In this document: positions 31,342-35,988 of the stretch, one piece after another | Layout: each line of letters begins with the position of its first letter | Numbering within the stretch: the first letter of the stretch is position 1 | Assembly: GCA_035534175.1 (NCBI GenBank) | Contig: DATLSM010000076.1 | Location: 1 to 35,988, forward strand | Origin: DATLSM01 sp035534175 | GTDB lineage: Bacteria > Actinomycetota > Thermoleophilia > Solirubrobacterales > 70-9 | Direction of reading: 5' to 3' | Length of the DNA: 35,988 nucleotides | Position numbers and translations under genes: made by a program | The notes under the pieces: generated by a model | The model's input: the letters and a program-made list of their open reading frames with translations, nothing else | What the model was told of the DNA's origin: nothing | The model's database searches: none

Positions 31342-33845
31342 GCACGCTCGCGGGCTGGGCGGTCCGCCATGCGCGCGCGGTCCTGGCGGTCGCGCTCGTC
31401 CTTTCGCTGGGGGCCGGGGTCGCGGCGACGCGGCTGCCCACCGACGCCGGCACCGGGACGCTGGTCGATTCCGATACCGCCAGCTACCGGGCGACGCAGC
31501 ACGTGCGGGAGGTGTTCGGGGAAGAACCGGTCGTGGTCCTCGCCGAGGGCAACCTGCAGCGGCTGGTGCTGACCGCGAACCTGGGACGGCTGCTTCGGCT
31601 GGAGGGCTGCCTCTCGGGCAACGTGCCGAAGGGTGCGAGGCCGATCCCCGGTCCCTGCACGGAGCTGGCGCGTCTGCACCCGGTCCAGTTCCTCGCCGGT
31701 CCCGCCACCTTCCTCAACGAGGCGGTAATCCAGATCGACGACGAGCTCGGGCACCTGGCGGCGCGGATGCCCCCCGCCGAGCTGCGCGACTACCTGCTCA
31801 CCGTCGCCGCGCGCTACGGGATCACCAGCTTTCCCAGCCTCGCCAACCCCAACTTCCTGGCCGGCGTGGTCTTCGACCTTCGCGGCGGTCGCCAGGTGCC
31901 CAAGGCCCGCCTCGCCTACCTCTTTCCCAATGACCACTCGGCCCAGATCGTCCTGCGCCTGCGCCCGAACCTGAGCGAAGCCGAGCGCCACCGAGCCCTT
32001 GGGCTGATCCACGAAGCGGTCTACGACACGACGCCGCGCCGGGTCTGCGCCTTCCGCGGCAGGCCGGCGCCCTGCTTTGAGCTCTCCGGCGGCAGCTATG
32101 TGATCTCCGGAGTGCCGGTTGTGATCGACGGTCTGGGGCGAGCGCTGAAGGACGCCCTACTGGTCTTCTTTGGCGTCGCCGTCGCGGCGATGGCGCTGGC
32201 CCTGCTGGTTGTTTTCCGCTCCCGCCTGCGGCTGCTGCCGCTGGGAATCGCGCTTGCCGCCGCGGCGCTGACCTTTGGCCTTCTGGGGCTGGCGGGCGGC
32301 ACGCTGACCATGGCCTCGATCGCCGTGCTGCCGATCCTGATCGGCCTCGCCGTGGACTACGCGATCCAGCTCCAGGCCCGCTTCGACGAAAGCGTGGAGG
32401 AGGGTTTCGCCGGAGCGGCGGCCGCGCGGCGTGCGGCCGCGCGCGGCGGGCCGACCATCGGCACGGCCTGCCTCGCCACCGCGGCGGGCTTCCTCGCCCT
32501 CCAGTTGTCCCCGACCCCGATGGTCCGCGGCTTCGGCTGGCTGCTGATCGTGGGTATCGCGATCAGCTTCGCGCTCGCTCTGACCGCGGGCTTTGCTGCC
32601 CTCAGCCTGCGCCCCGAGCCGCGGGAGCGGAGCCTTTGGCCTGGGTGGCGCGGCGTCTGGGGTTCTCGAGGCGCCCGCCGCTCGCAGCCACCCACCGCCC
32701 GCGGCCCGATCCGTCCCCCGCAGCGCCTGCTTGACTTTGCCGTGGCGCGACCGAGGACCGTGCTCGCCGTCGGCGCAGCGCTCGCCGCGATTGGCTGGGT
32801 CGCCGGCACCCAGATCGAGACCGTCTCCGACATCCGCTCTCTCGCTCCTCAGAGCCTGCCCGCCGTGCGCGATCTGACCAGGGTGCAGGAGGCCACCGGC
32901 GTCTCCGGCGAGCTCGAGGTCAGCGTCAGGGCGCCCGACCTCGCCGATCCCGCGACGATCCGTTGGATGGCCGCCTTCAAGCAGCGGGTGCTGAGGTCCA
33001 ACGGCTTCGGCGGGCGCGATCCGAGCTGTCGCGCCGCCGAAGTTTGTCCCGGTCCGGCGCTGTCGGACTTCCTCACCGACGGAGGCGGCCGGCTGACCCG
33101 GCGGGGCATCGGCGAAACCCTCGCCCAGCTCACGCCATATGACCTCGCCCAAGTCGCGCCCATCGACCCCAGGACCGGCCGTCTGGGACACACGGCTCTG
33201 CTGGCCTTCGGCATCCGCGCCCAGTCGCTGGAACGCCAACAGGCGCTGATCGAGAGGGTACGCAGCGAGATCGGCACACCGGGCTCGCCGCTCGGTCCGC
33301 CGCCGGGCGTCGAAGTGCGTCTCGCCGGGCTGCCGGTGATCGCCGCTCAGGCCGCAACCGAGCTCTCCAGCAGCCGATACTGGCTCACCCTGGCCGGCCT
33401 GCTCGGCGTGGGGCTGGTGCTGCTTGTCCTCTACCGCTCGCTCGCCCGCGCCCTCGTCCCGCTGGTCCCGGTCGTGCTGGCCACCGGCTGGTCGGCGCTT
33501 GTCCTCTGGGCCAGCCGCATCCCGCTGAATCCGATGTCGGCGGCGCTGGGGGCGCTGACGGTCGCGATCGCGACTGAGTTCAGCGTGATCCTCGCGGCGC
33601 GCTTCCGGGAGGAGCGAGGACGCGGCCTGGGGGTCGCGGACTCGCTCGCCGCCGCCTATTCGCGCACCGGGGCCGCGGTGCTCGCCTCCGGCGTCACTGC
33701 GATTGCCGGCTTCGCGGTGCTGATCGCCAGCGACATCGCGATGCTGCGGAACTTTGGTTTCGTCACCGTGATCGATCTCGCGGTCGCCCTGCTGGGGGTG
33801 ATGGCGGTGCTGCCGGCCGCGCTCGTCTGGGAGGAGAGGCGATGA
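31338..33845 (+). CDS. MMPL/RND-family transporter
   Basis: This 835-residue RND protein has two halves, each with a lead helix, a large extracytoplasmic loop and a five-helix bundle (12 segments in all). The proton-relay helix of the first half has GLAVDYAIQ (D340, Y341). The second half has VAIATEFSV at that position. It resembles MMPL and hopanoid-transporter (HpnN-like) exporters of lipids. The loops hold three close cysteine pairs: C91/C107, C237/C246, and one pair in the DPSCRAAEVCPG segment of the second loop, suggesting disulfides. TTG 31338 overlaps the ATPase stop, and the stop overlaps the redoxin ATG. Confidence 0.9.
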   Translation: MSTLAGWAVRHARAVLAVALVLSLGAGVAATRLPTDAGTGTLVDSDTASYRATQHVREVFGEEPVVVLAEGNLQRLVLTANLGRLLRLEGCLSGNVPKGARPIPGPCTELARLHPVQFLAGPATFLNEAVIQIDDELGHLAARMPPAELRDYLLTVAARYGITSFPSLANPNFLAGVVFDLRGGRQVPKARLAYLFPNDHSAQIVLRLRPNLSEAERHRALGLIHEAVYDTTPRRVCAFRGRPAPCFELSGGSYVISGVPVVIDGLGRALKDALLVFFGVAVAAMALALLVVFRSRLRLLPLGIALAAAALTFGLLGLAGGTLTMASIAVLPILIGLAVDYAIQLQARFDESVEEGFAGAAAARRAAARGGPTIGTACLATAAGFLALQLSPTPMVRGFGWLLIVGIAISFALALTAGFAALSLRPEPRERSLWPGWRGVWGSRGARRSQPPTARGPIRPPQRLLDFAVARPRTVLAVGAALAAIGWVAGTQIETVSDIRSLAPQSLPAVRDLTRVQEATGVSGELEVSVRAPDLADPATIRWMAAFKQRVLRSNGFGGRDPSCRAAEVCPGPALSDFLTDGGGRLTRRGIGETLAQLTPYDLAQVAPIDPRTGRLGHTALLAFGIRAQSLERQQALIERVRSEIGTPGSPLGPPPGVEVRLAGLPVIAAQAATELSSSRYWLTLAGLLGVGLVLLVLYRSLARALVPLVPVVLATGWSALVLWASRIPLNPMSAALGALTVAIATEFSVILAARFREERGRGLGVADSLAAAYSRTGAAVLASGVTAIAGFAVLIASDIAMLRNFGFVTVIDLAVALLGVMAVLPAALVWEERR

Positions 33846-34498
33846 GGGATCGCTACTCGATAGCCGTCGGCCTGCTCTTTTTGGCCCTGATCGCGATTGC
33901 CTTCTTCCACACGATCGGCAGCAACAATCCGAGCACGCTGGGGCTGGAAATGCCCCCTCCCCGCTGGCCGCTGCCGGCGTTTGCGGTCCCGGCCGCCGCC
34001 GGCCCCCTGGAAGGAGACGCCAACGTCGCCCAGGACGACTGCGAAACCTCCCAGGTCCCCTGTCCGGCCGGGGCTCAGCGCACTCCCGCCTGCCGCATCC
34101 ACGTCGCCGGTGCGATCCGCGTCTGCGACCTCTTCGATCGGCCGCTGGTTGTCTCCTTCTGGTTCACCAAGGGAGGCGACTGCGCCAAACAGCAGGACGC
34201 GGTCGAGGGCGCCTACGAGCGCTACCGTGGCCGGGTGAACTTCCTCTCGCTGGATGTGGGCGACGAACGGGAAACCGTCCGCGGGCTGATTCGCCACCAC
34301 CGCTGGAAGATGCCGGTCGGCTATGACGCCGACGGCGCCGTCGGCGACCTCTATGGGGTGGGCGGCTGTCCGACGTTCGCCTATGTCTACCCCGGCGGGA
34401 CGCTGCAGAGCGCCAGCGCCGGGGAACTGACGCCGGCGCAACTCGACGCGCGGGTGCGCGAGCTGTTGGGTGCCACGCGCGCGGCGGAGGCCGGTTGA
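33842..34498 (+). CDS. Membrane-anchored thioredoxin-fold protein with degenerate active site
   Basis: This 218-residue protein has one N-terminal membrane anchor (about 7-23) and a TlpA/AhpC-like thioredoxin domain from about 90. At the usual FWATWCPPC place it reads SFWFTKGGDC: the first Cys is Gly111 and only C114 remains. The cis-Pro loop is GGCPTFAYV, with C176 just before Pro177. Four more cysteines (C67, C74, C84, C95) lie in the linker. C114 and C176 might form an alternative redox pair. ATG overlaps the MMPL stop by 4 bases, so it is co-made with a transporter rich in paired periplasmic cysteines and may oxidise, isomerise or chaperone it; inference. Confidence 0.8.
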   Translation: MRDRYSIAVGLLFLALIAIAFFHTIGSNNPSTLGLEMPPPRWPLPAFAVPAAAGPLEGDANVAQDDCETSQVPCPAGAQRTPACRIHVAGAIRVCDLFDRPLVVSFWFTKGGDCAKQQDAVEGAYERYRGRVNFLSLDVGDERETVRGLIRHHRWKMPVGYDADGAVGDLYGVGGCPTFAYVYPGGTLQSASAGELTPAQLDARVRELLGATRAAEAG

Positions 34499-34499
34499 G

Positions 34500-35171
34500 G
34501 TGGGCGCCGATGCGATGGGATCGCGAGTGGGATGGGATCCGGCCCCCGAGCAGGGCTGGGTGGCGCCCCACATCGCCGCTGAGTTCCCCGGGCTGGGCAT
34601 AGCCTGGGTCGAGGTGGACTGCCGCTCCGGCAGGAGCCCAGAGCCGGTGCGCCGCCGGCTGCGCGACCTCTCAGACCGCTTCTATGGCGCCCACGCGATC
34701 CACATGCGGGAGCGGCCGATCCCCTGGGCCTACCGGGTCTTCTTTCGCCAGATTGGCCTCGACCCGGACCGCGTCCGCACCCCGGTCGAGCGGCTGGCGC
34801 TGGAACGCCTCCACGACGGAGCCTTCAAGAGCTGGGGACTGCCCACCGATGCGTTGACGATTTCAATCGTTGAGACCGGCGTCGCCCTGCGCGCCTTCGA
34901 CGCCGACAGGATCGACGGCCGTCTCTGTATCCGCGACTCCGCCCCGGGCGAGGCCTTCGGCGGCAGGCCCGGCGAGCTGCCGCCCGGGGCGCTGGCGATC
35001 GCCGACGAACTCGCCCCGGTTGGGTTGATGTTCGGGGAGACCGCTGCGGGGCGCGGGGTGGATGAGGGCACCCGCAGGGTGACGATAGCCGCCGTGCAGG
35101 TCAACGGTGTGCCCCAGATCGCGGTCGAGGAGGCACTCTGGATGGCGGCGGCGACGCTCGAGGCTTCTTAA
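34500..35171 (+). CDS. B3/B4 tRNA-binding-domain protein
   Basis: The protein has about 223 residues and resembles the stand-alone B3/B4 domain of the phenylalanyl-tRNA synthetase beta subunit (COG3382-type). It has IPWAYRVFFRQIGLDPDRVR (about 80-99), the helical ERLALERLHDGAF, then GLPTDALTISIVETGVAL and RLCIRDSAPGEAF. The role of such solo domains is unclear; tRNA or nucleotide binding is suggested. GTG 34500 is just after the redoxin stop and 11 bases from GGAGG; ATG 34515 is another choice. It is the last gene of the overlapping operon and seems functionally unrelated to the transporter. Confidence 0.75.
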   Translation: MGADAMGSRVGWDPAPEQGWVAPHIAAEFPGLGIAWVEVDCRSGRSPEPVRRRLRDLSDRFYGAHAIHMRERPIPWAYRVFFRQIGLDPDRVRTPVERLALERLHDGAFKSWGLPTDALTISIVETGVALRAFDADRIDGRLCIRDSAPGEAFGGRPGELPPGALAIADELAPVGLMFGETAAGRGVDEGTRRVTIAAVQVNGVPQIAVEEALWMAAATLEAS

Positions 35172-35225
35172 CGCCTTCCTAGCTCCGGCCTCCCCGACCT
35201 TGATCTAGACTCGGGGCGGGTTTTG

Positions 35226-35786
35226 ATGCCGGATCTGCTCGAACGAGACACTCTCGCTGGGCCTGGTGCCAGCGCCGGCGAGCACCTAGCTCGCGCCGAG
35301 TTGCGGCGCCAGATCGGCTGCCTGGAGCGGGAGCTGGCGAGCCTGTTCGCGGAATCCTTTCGCCGGGGCGAGGTCGACTGTGCGGTTCGTGGGCACTGGG
35401 GCGAGCCCAGGGTGCTCGGCCTGGGAGAGCTGGAGCGGGTGCGCGACGAGCTGGCCACGCGGATCGGGAAGGCGCACCTGGCGCTCGACGAGCGCACGCG
35501 GCTGGAGACCGATAACCGCGAGCTGCTGCGACGGATGCTCGCCGACCCGGCCGACTTCAAGTGGGGGTATGTCTCCCGCCACGATGTTGGCGAGCCGGGC
35601 TGCGGCGGCTGGCACTCCCGCCCTCACCTCGGCCTGATCGGCATGCTGATGGGGTGGTGGCAGGTGAAGGTCTCCTCCGGATGCCCCTTATCCGGACGGC
35701 TTGCGGCCGTTAAGCAATCCCAGAGCCAAAAGCTCGCCTTGCTGACGAACTGTGCGCCAGTGAATGCGCCAGTGACTCGCTCGTGA
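35226..35786 (+). CDS. Conserved coiled-coil hypothetical protein
   Basis: The frame encodes 186 residues. Residues 20-110 are charged, Leu-rich helices likely to coil (LRRQIGCLERELASLFAES, LGELERVRDELATRI). Then comes a compact block: DPADFKWGYVSRHDVGEPGC, then HSRPHLGLIGMLMGWWQVKV, SSGCPLSG. I associate this pattern with an uncharacterised actinobacterial family that normally ends near the SSGCPL motif. The last 30 residues (from about 35690) look different in base and codon use, include a 12-base tandem duplication, and overlap the HNH frame, so the native stop may have been lost. A TCCGGAT/ATCCGGA hairpin (35676-35682 with 35690-35696) marks the junction. TAGACT at 35206-35211 may be the -10. 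Confidence 0.65.
   Translation: MPDLLERDTLAGPGASAGEHLARAELRRQIGCLERELASLFAESFRRGEVDCAVRGHWGEPRVLGLGELERVRDELATRIGKAHLALDERTRLETDNRELLRRMLADPADFKWGYVSRHDVGEPGCGGWHSRPHLGLIGMLMGWWQVKVSSGCPLSGRLAAVKQSQSQKLALLTNCAPVNAPVTRS
35753..35776 (+). repeat. 12-base tandem duplication
   Basis: TGCGCCAGTGA occurs at 35753-35763 and again at 35765-35775, a 12-base unit in two copies with one difference (A versus C at the end). Because the unit is a multiple of three it keeps all reading frames. Confidence 0.7.
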
Positions 35787-35988
35787 ACCGCACTCCTCCC
35801 ACGAGTGTTCGGCGGCAACTTCGCCAGGAAATTGGATTCGGCTGCCCGGTAGATGACTGCGGGAGCCCGTATCTGAGCTGGCATCACTTCGACCCTCTCT
35901 GGTCAGAGCGAGAACATCACGAGCCGGAGGGATGATCGCCCTCTGCCCGCGAGCACCACAGTCAGGCCGACGCCGAGACATTCACGAA
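35783..35988 (+). pseudogene. HNH endonuclease-like gene, two compensating frameshifts, cut by window end
   Basis: From GTG 35783 the frame reads RRQLRQEIGFGCPVDDCGSP and then YLSWHHFDPLWSEREHHEPEG before a TGA at 35933-35935. This matches a zinc-binding HNH domain (C-X4-C, then WHHFDP). If one base is missing near 35931, the continuation is MIALC; after one extra C near 35946, REHHSQADAETFT resumes in the original frame. The order EG-MIALC-REHH is what an intact member would have. Both slips lie in short homopolymers (GGG and CCC), so they could be mutations or sequencing errors. The GTG overlaps the preceding stop (GTGA). Start and context are uncertain; the 3' end lies outside. Confidence 0.65.

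Noticed and set aside
1..35988. tRNA genes, CRISPR arrays and insertion sequences
   Set aside because: No cloverleaf, regularly spaced repeats, transposase motif or terminal inverted repeats were recognised on reading both strands.

Overview
The window is GC-rich throughout. It uses many GTG and TTG starts and has tightly packed genes with 1-20 base stop/start overlaps. Its families are actinobacterial: Sap/SfLAP, DUF1275, Holin-X/DUF3618, HemQ, paired YrbE/MlaE permeases and MMPL. The best guess is an actinomycetote chromosome, perhaps class Thermoleophilia (Solirubrobacterales); the class is inference. No rRNA, tRNA, CRISPR array or intact transposon was seen. Several genes lack a Shine-Dalgarno (SD) sequence and instead have a TANNNT -10 hexamer 6-9 bases before the start codon, which suggests leaderless transcripts.

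Layout. (1) 168-2248: a Sap-like membrane protein, a secreted protein and a DUF1275 membrane protein. (2) 2261-10128: a catabolic acyl-CoA island. Two acyl-CoA dehydrogenases on the minus strand diverge from a tightly overlapping plus-strand operon (enoyl-CoA hydratase/isomerase, acyl-CoA carboxylase beta subunit, beta-keto acid cleavage enzyme, alpha-methylacyl-CoA racemase-like protein, MerR regulator). A stacked palindrome lies between the two arms. (3) 10131-14905: an SDR, a Nit-type amidase with a TetR regulator and its probable operator, a three-gene small membrane protein set (44-aa DUF4235-like, Holin-X, DUF3618), a DegV protein with a structured leader, and an orphan small membrane protein. 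(4) 14975-18387: an iron/heme/redox island with an A-type Fe-S carrier facing an FprA-BolA-Grx4 operon, and HemQ upstream. (5) 18374-22665: two envelope genes, a polytopic membrane protein with an alkaline-phosphatase-like head and a PimA-like glycosyltransferase fused to a flippase-like membrane domain. (6) 22740-28613: an aldehyde dehydrogenase, a SAM-I riboswitch, metH, and a convergent lipoprotein gene. (7) 28785-35171: a six-gene overlapping operon with two MlaE permeases, an MlaF-type ATPase, an MMPL/RND exporter, a membrane-anchored thioredoxin-fold protein with a damaged CxxC site, and a B3/B4-domain protein. (8) 35226-35988: a conserved coiled-coil hypothetical and a frame-disrupted HNH endonuclease gene running off the window.

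The strongest candidates for something undescribed are three. The first is the MlaE-MlaE-MlaF-MMPL-redoxin operon, which has no MCE (MlaD-type) gene in this window. The second is the acyl-CoA island, which resembles a leucine/isovalerate (liu) operon but has a BKACE enzyme and a racemase where HMG-CoA lyase and a biotin carboxylase would be expected. The third is the set of regulatory RNA/DNA structures: the SAM riboswitch whose P1 helix abuts the metH ribosome site, the degV leader with a 16-codon ORF, and the pseudoknot-forming arms before the SDR gene.
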